Notes under the pieces: model-generated
What the model saw: only the letters and a program-made list of their open reading frames with translations
What the model was told of the DNA's origin: nothing
The model's database searches: none
Program-made: the position numbers and the translations under genes
Shown here: positions 1 through 7,930 of the stretch, piece by piece
Numbering within the stretch: position 1 is the stretch's first letter
Layout of the letters: every line of letters begins with the position of its first letter
Origin: Halomarina litorea
GTDB taxonomy: Archaea > Halobacteriota > Halobacteria > Halobacteriales > Haloarculaceae
Assembly (NCBI RefSeq): GCF_024227715.1
Contig: NZ_CP100448.1
Coordinates: forward strand, 3,059,655-3,123,654
Length of the DNA stretch: 64,000 bases
Direction of reading: 5' to 3'

Positions 1-535
1 TGATTCGGCCGTCGAGCGCACCGGGCGCGACGTCGAGTTCGAGGCGCGACTCGCGACTGACGAGGCGGGCGGTCGTCTCGCGCATGTCGCTCGACGCCTC
101 GTGGACGCTCTCGCCGGGTATCGCCCCCGTCCGGGCGTACGGGAGCAGGTCGCGCTTGCCGACCATCACCAGGCCGTCCACGTCGGCCCCGTTCCGGACG
201 AGCGCCTGCACCTCGCTGACGAACTGCTTCAACTGCTGTTTGACGGGCGTGACCGCCATCACGCGCTCGCCCGCACCGTCCGCGACGGCCTGCAGGCCGG
301 CGACGAGGGCGATGAGCGTCTTGCCCGTCCCGCAGGCCCCCTCCAGCATGAGGTAGCCGCCGTCGGACATCGTGTCGAGGGCGCGTTCGACCCCGTCGGC
401 CTGCTGGGGGTACGGGTCGAACGGGAACAGGTCGGCCCACGCCGCGTCGATGGACTCGCGAGGGACCGTCCGCCCGTCGGCACCGCTCCCGTCCTCAGCC
501 TCGCGCTCCGGGACCGGCGAGTCGCTGTCGCTCAT
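1..535 (-). CDS. ATP-dependent DNA helicase, XPD/DinG type (N-terminal part, cut by window edge)
   Basis: Only the first 178 residues are present; the gene runs off the left edge. Residues 66-73 (GACGTGKT) form a Walker A P-loop preceded by the PYPQQ motif (residues 41-45) typical of the Q-like region of superfamily 2 Rad3/XPD helicases, and TPVKQQLKQF near residue 95 fits motif Ia. The ATG at 535 is supported by a GGAGGTG ribosome-binding site 7 nt upstream and a TATA-like box further up. The family unwinds DNA 5'-3' using ATP. The iron-sulfur domain and motif II lie outside the window, so the subfamily cannot be fixed. The acidic N-terminus is typical of haloarchaea. Confidence 0.85.
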   Translation of the reverse strand, partial: MSDSDSPVPEREAEDGSGADGRTVPRESIDAAWADLFPFDPYPQQADGVERALDTMSDGGYLMLEGACGTGKTLIALVAGLQAVADGAGERVMAVTPVKQQLKQFVSEVQALVRNGADVDGLVMVGKRDLLPYARTGAIPGESVHEASSDMRETTARLVSRESRLELDVAPGALDGRI

Positions 536-610
536 CGAGGACACCTCCCGAGGGGGACGAACGTGACGGAGGACGGGGCGGGAATCACTACGCGAGTCTC
601 GCTCCTCCTC

Positions 611-620
611 GGGTATAAAC
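611..620 (-). promoter_or_regulatory. TATA-like box upstream of the edge helicase
   Basis: On the minus strand this reads GTTTATACCC, a good haloarchaeal TATA box, about 80 nt upstream of the helicase ATG. A leader with a ribosome-binding site (GGAGGTG, 542-548) would follow, so this would be a leadered transcript. Confidence 0.4.
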
Positions 621-644
621 CGTCGGAGAGGGGCCGCCGAGGCG

Positions 645-1259
645 TCAGTCCACGTCGGCGACGACCCGCGCGGGCGCGCCGTCGCCGGGGTCGAGTGCGA
701 GCGGGAAGGCGTAGACGGTGACCCGGTCGGGCAGGTCGCCGAGGTCACGCAAGTTCTCGACGATGAGGCAGTCCTCGCGCAGGAGTTCGTGGTGTGCTCC
801 GAGGTCTGCATCCGGGGCGTCGACGCTCGGGGCGTCGATGCCCACGTCCACGCCGCGGGCGGCACACTCGCGGGCGCACGGCGGCGTGAGGTAGGGGTGC
901 TCCCAGTAGGTCTCCTCGCCCCAGTGGTCGTCCCACCCCGTCGAGAAGAGGAGGAGGTCCTCCTCGCCCGCCTCGGGGAGCAAGTCGGGGGTAATCGCCT
1001 CGGCGCGCCCGAGGGGGCAGTCGACGACGCGCGCGTCGTATCGGAAGCGGTCGACCGGGTAGGAGGTGATGGGCGCGCCGTCGGGTTCGACGTGTGCCGG
1101 CGCGTCGATGTGCGTCCCGGTGTGGGACGTCAGGCCGACCGCCGTGAGGTTGAACCCGGTGGCGTCGATAGTCGCGTGCGGGAACGTCTCGACGACCGGG
1201 TCGCCGGGGAACGCGGGCATGCCGTCCGTGATGACGTGCGAGAGGTCACGCACGGTCAC
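645..1259 (-). CDS. Cyclase / kynurenine-formamidase-like metal-dependent hydrolase
   Basis: The 204-residue protein belongs to the cyclase family (PF04199), metal-dependent amide or lactone hydrolases that include bacterial kynurenine formamidase. The signature HTGTHIDAPAH lies at residues 46-56 and supplies the metal-binding His/Asp residues; the opening DLSHVITDGMPAFPGDP is the conserved N-terminus of the family. I chose the GTG start because it gives TVRDLSHV at once; an upstream ATG at 1316 would add 19 residues of unfamily-like sequence. It is divergent from the lipoprotein gene. The substrate cannot be told from sequence; no tryptophan-degradation genes are nearby. Confidence 0.85.
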   Translation of the reverse strand: MTVRDLSHVITDGMPAFPGDPVVETFPHATIDATGFNLTAVGLTSHTGTHIDAPAHVEPDGAPITSYPVDRFRYDARVVDCPLGRAEAITPDLLPEAGEEDLLLFSTGWDDHWGEETYWEHPYLTPPCARECAARGVDVGIDAPSVDAPDADLGAHHELLREDCLIVENLRDLGDLPDRVTVYAFPLALDPGDGAPARVVADVD

Positions 1260-1491
1260 GCCGTGGGTCCGTCGGGTCGTCGGGACTCGCCAGTCGCTGG
1301 TCGGGTGCGCCCACACCGGAGGGCGACAGATGAGAGCGCGCTAGTGCGATATCGGTCCGTCGACGTCACTCCGTGGTCCTCCATACGGGTACACTACTGC
1401 CACCGAGAATATATAGGTACCACCCCATCCGTGACCGCGAGGCCCGTTGCACAATCGATTTACCTCACCCGCCGAAGGTCCAAGGGACTCA

Positions 1492-2325
1492 ATGAGATTG
1501 GTCCGCCAGACGGCAACGCTGTGCTGTATCGCCCTCGTCCTCCTCGCCGGTTGTTCCGGCGTCCCCGGATTCGGGGGCGGCGGTGAGGCCTACACCGCCG
1601 CCGACGAACCGCTGAACACCTCTACCCTCCAGGAGGACCACACCGAGAACCTCCGCGACGCGGGGTCGTTCACCGTCACGCTGAACGGCAGTTCGGCGGT
1701 CGGAAACGACACCAGCAGCCAGCAGACGGTGATTCGCGCCGACCTCGAGGCGAACCGCACCTACCAGCGCTCGCAGGTCGACCAGAGCCTCAGGGGACAG
1801 TCGAGCGGTGTGGTGTCCGAACTCTACCTCGACAACGGGTCCGGGTACGCCCGGTTCGTCCTCGGCTCCGGCAACCAGTCGCAGGCCCAGTACCAGACCG
1901 TCGACCTCTCCCAGTTGCCCCCCGGTAGTTCGGCGCCGAGCGAGCGGTTCCTCACCCTCGACCAGTCCTTCGCCATCACCGAGGGTGCGAACTGGACCCA
2001 GCAGGGCACCGAGTCCTTCCGCGGGACGACGGTGACCCGCTACACCATCGAGGGCGACTACAACGAGAGCGCACTCACCGGTGGAACCGCCGCGAACGTC
2101 AGCGACTTCGAGGCGACGTTGCTCGTCACCGCCGACGGCACCGTCCGGTCGTTCGGCTTCAACGCGACCGTCGAACAGCAGGGTCGGACCGTGAACGCCT
2201 CGAACACCATCGTCGTCAGCGACATCGGGTCGACCAGCGTCGAGGAACCCGACTGGCTGGACGAGGCGCGCAACGCCACCGGCAACCGGAGCGGCGCGCA
2301 GGGACAGGGCAGCCTCCCGGCCTGA
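1492..2325 (+). CDS. Secreted lipoprotein, haloarchaeal family
   Basis: The N-terminus has a basic start, a hydrophobic stretch and the lipobox LAGC with Cys21, so the 277-residue protein should be exported and lipid-anchored on the outer face of the membrane. The rest is rich in Asn, Thr, Ser and Gln with many N-glycosylation-like NxT/S sites, and alternating polar strands consistent with a LolA/LppX-like half-barrel. I recognise it only as a haloarchaeal lipoprotein family; no ligand or enzyme motif is visible. A CGATTTAC box about 35 nt before the ATG fits a leaderless transcript. Function unknown. Confidence 0.8.
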   Translation: MRLVRQTATLCCIALVLLAGCSGVPGFGGGGEAYTAADEPLNTSTLQEDHTENLRDAGSFTVTLNGSSAVGNDTSSQQTVIRADLEANRTYQRSQVDQSLRGQSSGVVSELYLDNGSGYARFVLGSGNQSQAQYQTVDLSQLPPGSSAPSERFLTLDQSFAITEGANWTQQGTESFRGTTVTRYTIEGDYNESALTGGTAANVSDFEATLLVTADGTVRSFGFNATVEQQGRTVNASNTIVVSDIGSTSVEEPDWLDEARNATGNRSGAQGQGSLPA

Positions 2326-2401
2326 CCGCGTCGTCACTCTCGGACGCCGTCCCCCGCCCCGGTCGCAACCTTCCTGTGTGCGCACCGCCTCCGCCTAGCC
2401 G

Positions 2402-3760
2402 ATGCGACGCGCGGCGACCGTCCTCTCGCTCCCCCCGGACCTCGCGGCCCGCCTCCGGCCCGCCGAACTGGCGGACCTGCACGCGCACGCCGCGCCGGAC
2501 GCGGTGCTCGCACCCACGAGAGCGGTCGCGCCGGGCCGCCTCCGCCCGCCCGGGAGCGACACCCCCGTCGTCACCCTCGACGGGGCCGTCCACGAGGTGG
2601 GCGACTGCCCGCTGGTGGCCTGCCGGGACGCGGGTGACCTCGCCGCCGTCGAGACGTGGGCGCGGCAGGGTCGACTCGGCGGCACCACCTACGTCCTGTC
2701 GGACCTCCTCTCCCTCTCGGTCGACACGGACCGACTGGCGACGACACTCGGCGGGGAGACGGGCTACCGGACGGCCCTCGGCGACCCGGACTGCGAGTGC
2801 GTCCACCTCGCCGCCTCGCTCCCCGCCGACTACCGCCGGGAGTGGGGCGGTCTCGTCGTGCAGGGGGTCGCGCCCGTCGAGACGCAGGGCGCACCCGCGG
2901 TCCCCCGCCTCACCCTCTACGGGGACGGCACCGTCGCCGTCGAGGAGGTGGGTGTCGACCGACTCGGCCTCCGCGCGGTGGACGGCGTGGGGGAGAAACG
3001 CGCCCAGACGCTCCGCGAGGCGGGCTACGACCGGTCCTCGCTGGCGGACGCGCCCATCCACGAACTCGCCGACCTCCCGGGGTTCGGGCGGGAGGTGGCC
3101 ACGTCCGCCGTCAGGAGTGCCCGCGCCGTCGAGCGCGACGAACTCTCGCGGACCGGCGACGCCCCTCTCCCCGACAACCCCGTCTTCGTCGACATCGAGA
3201 CGGACGGTCTGCGCCCGAGCGTCGTCTGGCAGGTCGGCGCCATGCGCGACGGGGAGTACCGCGCCTTCCTCGCCCGCGACCCCGACGAGGAGGCTGCCAT
3301 GCTCGACGCCTTCCTCGACTGGTTCGGGGGACCGTCGAGGGGAACGCTCGTCGCGTGGAACGGGTGGGGCTTCGACTTCCCCGTCCTCGAAGAGCGAATC
3401 GCCGCCGTCCGCCCCGACAGACTGGCCGGGTGGCGCTCCGCCTGCCGGTTCGACCCCCTCCGGTGGGCGCGCGACGAGGACAACGCCGTCCTCCCCGGCC
3501 GGACGAACACACTCGAAGCCGTCGCGGGCGCACTCGGCTTCGAGGGGGAGGACGCGGGCCTCACGGGAGCGGAGACGGCCCGACGCTACCGGGCGTGGCT
3601 GGAGGGCGGCCCCGAACCGGACTGGGCGCGCCACCGGACGTACTGCGAGAACGACGTGCGGATGCTCGCGCACGTCTTCGAAGCGCTCGAATCGACCGAC
3701 CGCGTCGCCCACGCGAACCACACGCCAGACACCCGACAGGGGTCGCTCTCGGAGTTCTGA
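2402..3760 (+). CDS. RNase H-like exonuclease with helix-hairpin-helix, YprB/MrfB-like
   Basis: The C-terminal half is a DnaQ/RNase H-like exonuclease fold of the YprB type: VDIETDG (residues 263-269) supplies the first Asp/Glu pair, WNGWGFDFPVL (319-329) the second acidic site, and YCENDVRML near residue 416 the last Asp. Before it lie helix-hairpin-helix segments at about 194-209 and 222-240, which bind DNA. The N-terminal ~180 residues are a divergent region without a clear motif. The stop codon overlaps the start of the downstream helicase (TGATG), so the two are translationally coupled. In Bacillus, YprB (MrfB) and the helicase YprA (MrfA) act together in repair of mitomycin C damage; the similar pairing here suggests a DNA-repair nuclease. 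Confidence 0.85.
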   Translation: MRRAATVLSLPPDLAARLRPAELADLHAHAAPDAVLAPTRAVAPGRLRPPGSDTPVVTLDGAVHEVGDCPLVACRDAGDLAAVETWARQGRLGGTTYVLSDLLSLSVDTDRLATTLGGETGYRTALGDPDCECVHLAASLPADYRREWGGLVVQGVAPVETQGAPAVPRLTLYGDGTVAVEEVGVDRLGLRAVDGVGEKRAQTLREAGYDRSSLADAPIHELADLPGFGREVATSAVRSARAVERDELSRTGDAPLPDNPVFVDIETDGLRPSVVWQVGAMRDGEYRAFLARDPDEEAAMLDAFLDWFGGPSRGTLVAWNGWGFDFPVLEERIAAVRPDRLAGWRSACRFDPLRWARDEDNAVLPGRTNTLEAVAGALGFEGEDAGLTGAETARRYRAWLEGGPEPDWARHRTYCENDVRMLAHVFEALESTDRVAHANHTPDTRQGSLSEF

Positions 3761-6156
3761 TGGACGCGAGCACGCTCGCCGGGACGTTCCCGAACTACAC
3801 CGGCCAACTCGCGGACGTGTTCGTCCAGAAGGCCCGCGAGGCCCGCACGGTTCCCGCGAGCGACGTCCTCGAACCGCCACTCGCCGACCGCCTCCCGCAC
3901 GACCTGTACTCCCACCAGGCCGAGTCGCTCGATCACCTCGCCGACGGAGAGGACGTCTGCGTCACCACGAGTACCGCCAGCGGGAAGACGCTCGTCTACG
4001 CCCTCCAGATGGCCCGCGCACACCTCGCGGACCCGAACGCGACGGGACTCCTCGTCTGCCCGACGAAGGCGCTCTCGCGCGATCAGGAGCGGGCGCTGAA
4101 CGACCTCTACGACACGCTGGACCTCGACCTCACCGTCCGGGTGTACGACGGGGACACGACGAGCGCCGCGAAACGCGACGTCCGCCGGACGGCTGACGTG
4201 GTGGTGACGAACTTCTCGGGACTGAACGCCTACCTGCCCCAGCACAGTCAGTGGGCGCGGCTGTTCGGGAACTGTTCGGTGCTCGCTATCGACGAGGCCC
4301 ACACCTACTCCGGCGTCCACGGGATGCACGTCGCGTGGGTGCTGCGCCGCCTCCGGCGGGTGCTCGCCCACTACGACGCCGACCCGCGCCTCGTCTTCAC
4401 CTCCGCGACCATCGGCAACCCGGCCGAACACTGCGAGAACCTCGCGGGGGCGGACGTGTGGGTGGTGAGCGAGGACGGCTCGCCCCGCGGACGGCGAGAG
4501 ATCGCCTTCTGGCGGCCGCCGGCGGACACCGACGGGGGCCAGCGACCCGCGGACGCGGAGGCCGCCGATTTGCTCGCGCACCTCGGGACCGACGGCGTCC
4601 AGTCCCTGCTGTTCGTCCGGTCGCGAAAGCAGACGGAACTGAACCGCGAACGGGCGAAGCGGGCGGCGACCCGGTTCAACCGGGGGCGACTCCGCGTGGA
4701 GTCGTACAACGCGGGCCACACGAAACGCGACCGGCGGGGCGTCGAGAACCGCCTCAAGTCGGGGGACCTCGACGGCGTCGTCACCACCTCGGCGCTGGAA
4801 CTGGGCATCGACGTCGGCAGCGTGGGCGCGACGCTCCTCACGGGCTATCCGGGGACCCGCCAGTCCTTCTGGCAACAACTGGGCCGGTCGGGGCGAGGCA
4901 CGAGCGACGCCCTCTCGATTCTGGTCGGACGCAACGACGCCATCGACAACTACGTCTTCCGGAATCCCGACTACGTCCTCGGCGACCACGTCGAGGACGC
5001 GGTCGTCGACCGCTCGAACAACACCGTCTACTCGCGGCACATCCTCTGTGCGGCCGACGAACTACCCCTCACGTACGACGACGCGCGCTACTTCGGGAGA
5101 GAGCGCCTCCGCCAGGCGGTCGAGATGTGGAAACGGGCGGGCTATCTGACCGGAACCCTCGACACCGGCGTCATCTACGACCGGCGCACCCGGCCGCAGT
5201 CCGAGGTGTCGATGTACGCCACGGGGGACACGGAGTTCGACCTGCGCACGCCCGACGACTGCGAGGCGGCGTTCGAACCCGTGGGACGCGCGCGGGCCTA
5301 CCGCGAGTTCCACCCCGGCGCGACCTACCTCCAGAAGGGCCAGCAGTTCGAGGTGGTGGGGTTCGACGAGTCGGGCCACCACCCGCGAATCGACCTCGAA
5401 CCGGTCGACGTCGACTACTACACGCAGACCAACCACACCACCCGCATCGGTGACCTCGAACCCGAAGAGACAGTCTCGCTGAGGGAGTATCGCCTCAACT
5501 GGGGGATGGGCACGGTGACCGTCCACTACGACACCTACGTCCGGAAGTCCGTCGCCACCGGCGAGCAGGTGGGCGTGGCACGCGAGACGGGCCTCCCGCC
5601 GCTGGAACTCCGCACGCAGGCCATGTGGTTGGAGGTTCCCCAGTCGGAACGGGAGCGCATCGGGCGCGCCTACGCGGGCGACACGGAGGGCCACCCGGAC
5701 CTCGCCTTCCAGGGGGCACAGCACGCCGCCGAGCACGGGATGATCAAGCTCGCACCCCTCGAGTTCATGCTCGATAAGTCGAACCTCGGGGGCATCAGCG
5801 TCCTCGACCACCCCGAACTGGGGCTGTCGGGCTGTGGTATCTTCGTCTACGACGGCGTCGAAGGGGGGCTGGGGTTCTCGCGGCGCCTGTTTGACGCCTT
5901 CGCCACCGTGGCGACGAACACGCGGGGGGTCATCGCGGGGTGTTCCTGCGAGGGCCACGAGGGCTGTCCGGGCTGTGTGATGGACTCCCAGTGCGGGAGC
6001 GGCAACACCCCGCTCCACACCGGGGGTGCGGTGGACCTCCTCGGGGCGGTTCTGCCGGACGACGGGGGGTCGAACGAAGACGCCGACTCCCCCTCACCCG
6101 AGGGCGAGGAGGGCGATGCCCCCGACGACGAGGAGGCTGGCGGCGAGGCGGCGTGA
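3760..6156 (+). CDS. DEAD/DEAH-box helicase with DUF1998, YprA/MrfA/Hrq1-like
   Basis: A 798-residue superfamily 2 helicase. The Walker A is TSTASGKTL (residues 70-78), motif II is DEAH (178-181), SATIGNP follows as motif III, and ELGIDVGSV and QQLGRSGR in the middle are motifs V and VI. Residues around 728-745 carry the cysteine cluster CSCEGHEGCPGC...C of the DUF1998 zinc-binding domain, as in MrfA and Hrq1. The family translocates 3'-5' on DNA and acts in repair of crosslinked or adducted DNA. The start is fixed by a one-base overlap with the exonuclease gene. The last ~35 residues are an acidic tail that overlaps the end of the convergent transporter gene by 63 nt. Confidence 0.9.
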   Translation: MDASTLAGTFPNYTGQLADVFVQKAREARTVPASDVLEPPLADRLPHDLYSHQAESLDHLADGEDVCVTTSTASGKTLVYALQMARAHLADPNATGLLVCPTKALSRDQERALNDLYDTLDLDLTVRVYDGDTTSAAKRDVRRTADVVVTNFSGLNAYLPQHSQWARLFGNCSVLAIDEAHTYSGVHGMHVAWVLRRLRRVLAHYDADPRLVFTSATIGNPAEHCENLAGADVWVVSEDGSPRGRREIAFWRPPADTDGGQRPADAEAADLLAHLGTDGVQSLLFVRSRKQTELNRERAKRAATRFNRGRLRVESYNAGHTKRDRRGVENRLKSGDLDGVVTTSALELGIDVGSVGATLLTGYPGTRQSFWQQLGRSGRGTSDALSILVGRNDAIDNYVFRNPDYVLGDHVEDAVVDRSNNTVYSRHILCAADELPLTYDDARYFGRERLRQAVEMWKRAGYLTGTLDTGVIYDRRTRPQSEVSMYATGDTEFDLRTPDDCEAAFEPVGRARAYREFHPGATYLQKGQQFEVVGFDESGHHPRIDLEPVDVDYYTQTNHTTRIGDLEPEETVSLREYRLNWGMGTVTVHYDTYVRKSVATGEQVGVARETGLPPLELRTQAMWLEVPQSERERIGRAYAGDTEGHPDLAFQGAQHAAEHGMIKLAPLEFMLDKSNLGGISVLDHPELGLSGCGIFVYDGVEGGLGFSRRLFDAFATVATNTRGVIAGCSCEGHEGCPGCVMDSQCGSGNTPLHTGGAVDLLGAVLPDDGGSNEDADSPSPEGEEGDAPDDEEAGGEAA

Positions 6157-6957
6157 GAAAGCGGCCTCGCGCAGGAGGAGACCGCCGAGGAGGACGGCGA
6201 CGACGGCCTGCGCGTTGACGACAGGCGAGGCTACGCTCGCGGGGAGGCGGGCGAACGCCAGCGCGATGAGGTGGTCGCCCAGCGCGAGGACCACGCCGAG
6301 TGCGAGGAGCTTCGGGAGGACGCGCCGGGGCAGGTCCCCGCGCTGTCGCCACCCGAACGGCGCGACGACGGCGGTGATACCGACCAGCGACACCCATACT
6401 ACCAGCGGGACCGGCAGCGAGAGTTCCTGTAAGAGGACGCGTTTCAGGAGGTCCACGACGGCGAAGACGGCCGCCCCCACCAGCGCCAGTTGCGCGGGGC
6501 GATACGAGAGCGCACGGCGGAACGGCGCGAGGAGGCCGCCCGCCTCGTAGTTGGCGAGGTAGATGCCCGCCGTGGCGACGAGGACGCCCGCAATCTGGAG
6601 GGGAGCGAGCACCGTCTCCAGCAGGAGGAGCTCCATCGGGAGGACGAACAGCGGGACGAGTTTGTTCAGCGGCGTCACGTACGAGACGTCCCCCAGTTGG
6701 ATGGCGCGGATGGAGAGAGCGATGGCAACGCCCGTGAGGAGGGCGGTGACGACCACGGCGCCGGCGTCGAGGGCGCTCACCGCGAGGTCGGCGGACCACG
6801 CGTCGAGGGCGACCGGGAGGTACCAGAGCGCCGCCGCACCCTCCGCGACGGCGAGGTAGGCCATCGCGGGCAGGTGGCTGAAGTAGCGCTTGTAGACGTA
6901 GAGGTAGGTGCCGTAGAGGAGGGCGGCGGCGACGGCGAAGCCGAGTCCCGTCCCCAC
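6094..6957 (-). CDS. EamA/DMT-family membrane transporter
   Basis: The 287-residue protein is almost entirely hydrophobic, with about ten membrane segments arranged as two EamA repeats; the second repeat ends with a segment starting VVNAQAVVAVLLGGLLLRE, the typical last-but-one helix of drug/metabolite transporters. The GTG start places the first helix right at the N-terminus; longer starts give arginine/proline-rich sequence that does not fit. The 3' end overlaps the convergent helicase gene by 63 nt. The family exports or takes up small metabolites, and the substrate cannot be predicted. The motif YGTYLYVYKRYF near the start is characteristic of the archaeal branch. Confidence 0.85.
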   Translation of the reverse strand: MGTGLGFAVAAALLYGTYLYVYKRYFSHLPAMAYLAVAEGAAALWYLPVALDAWSADLAVSALDAGAVVVTALLTGVAIALSIRAIQLGDVSYVTPLNKLVPLFVLPMELLLLETVLAPLQIAGVLVATAGIYLANYEAGGLLAPFRRALSYRPAQLALVGAAVFAVVDLLKRVLLQELSLPVPLVVWVSLVGITAVVAPFGWRQRGDLPRRVLPKLLALGVVLALGDHLIALAFARLPASVASPVVNAQAVVAVLLGGLLLREAAFSRRLAASLLVVGGIALLALG

Positions 6958-7118
6958 GTCGGGGACGACGGACTGGAGGGTGAGCGCGCGGGCGGGCGAG
7001 GGGGGACGCACGTCTCCCGGTCGGCGATGGGCGCACAAAGGCGGGCCGGTTCGCGCCGGGGGGCGGGACCGCGGAGACGGACCGAGGGGTTCAGGGCGTT
7101 CGACCACGTAGCGTGGCC

Positions 7119-7358
7119 ATGGCCGAGACGGACACCGAACGGGCGGACCACGAGGACGGGGGCGTCCTCTCCGGGAAGGCACGGACCGGTGCCGCCATCG
7201 CAGCCGTCGGCATCGTCACCTCGGGGCTGGCGCTCAACTTCCTGACGCAACTGGGCGCGCCCGGCGTCGGCACCGTCGTGTTCGTCACGGGGTTCGTGAC
7301 GACCATCGCGGCCCTCTGGTACGTCCTCCTGCGCCCCCTCGACCTCGGCGCGGAGTAA
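7119..7358 (+). CDS. Small two-helix membrane protein, hypothetical
   Basis: A 79-residue protein with an acidic N-terminal 20 residues, then two hydrophobic segments (about residues 25-45 and 53-73). An in-frame GTG lies two codons upstream of the chosen ATG. It has no recognised motif. Its short gap to the next small membrane protein (40 nt) suggests a two-gene operon of membrane micro-proteins. Function unknown. Confidence 0.7.
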   Translation: MAETDTERADHEDGGVLSGKARTGAAIAAVGIVTSGLALNFLTQLGAPGVGTVVFVTGFVTTIAALWYVLLRPLDLGAE

Positions 7359-7398
7359 CGGAAGGTTGAAAGTCGAACCGCGACGAGTAGGGACAAGG

Positions 7399-7659
7399 AT
7401 GTTCGCGCTTCCCCTGCAGGTCATCGACTCATTCCTCCAGCAGTACCACATGGGGCAGGTGTTCCTCGCGCTGTTCTTCGTGGGGTTGCTGGGGACCCTG
7501 CCGCTCAAGAGCAAGACCATCGTCGGACTCCACATCATCGCCTTCGGCCTCCTGTTCATCCTGACGCCGCTGTCATTGATGGGCGGGGAGTTCCTCTGGC
7601 GGGCCGTCGGCATCGCCCTCGTCTTCGTCGGGCCGATGATCATCGTCGTCGGCGAGTAA
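7399..7659 (+). CDS. Small membrane protein, hypothetical
   Basis: An 86-residue protein with three predicted membrane segments separated by short polar turns, one containing LPLKSKT. I chose the internal ATG (FALPLQV follows) because the longer frame adds basic residues across the intergenic gap. It probably forms an operon with the preceding small membrane protein. A T-run (CGTTTTCTT) follows the stop and may terminate transcription before the hairpin repeat. Function unknown. Confidence 0.7.
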   Translation: MFALPLQVIDSFLQQYHMGQVFLALFFVGLLGTLPLKSKTIVGLHIIAFGLLFILTPLSLMGGEFLWRAVGIALVFVGPMIIVVGE

Positions 7660-7681
7660 CCGCACCGTTTTCTTCGTCGAA

Positions 7682-7854
7682 CGTCCTCGCGGCCCCGAAG
7701 CTGCCGCTACAGCACCACTCTCCACGGGCGACCCGTGAGTCGCCCGTGGGGAAGCGAGACGGCTCCGCCGTCTCGCCTTCCTCGAAAACCCTGCATTGTG
7801 AGACGCTCCGCGTCTCGCAGGCTCCCAGAACCGCGAAGCGGTTCTGAGAGGACG
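7682..7854. repeat. Multi-hairpin dispersed repeat, copy A
   Basis: This 173-bp non-coding stretch holds four consecutive near-perfect hairpins: 7722-7749 (11-bp stem), 7754-7776 (10-bp stem, loop TCC), 7798-7818 (9-bp stem with one mismatch, loop TCC) and 7826-7846 (9-bp stem, loop GAA), plus a degenerate fifth at the left end. The ends read CGTCCTC and GAGGACG, a 7-bp terminal inverted repeat. About 150 bp is shared, in inverted orientation and with near-identical hairpin cores, with 37231-37407. It lies between a small membrane protein and the end of the AhbAB gene. It could be a MITE-like mobile repeat, a structured RNA or a bidirectional terminator. Confidence 0.8.
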
Positions 7855-7930
7855 AACAAACAGGCGCTCGTTTCACTCGCGCCTGAGAACCGCACTCGCT
7901 CCCGTCGGTCGCTCGTGTGGACGCTTCCGA

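Noticed and set aside
2656-3759. A long N-terminal extension of the DUF1998 helicase
   Set aside because: The extension lies out of frame within the exonuclease gene and is Arg/Pro-rich; the ATG at the TGATG overlap starts family-like sequence.
7707-7895. Short frames through hairpin repeat A (and the matching ones in copy B)
   Set aside because: The two copies encode different frames with frameshifts between them; what is shared is hairpin structure, not protein.
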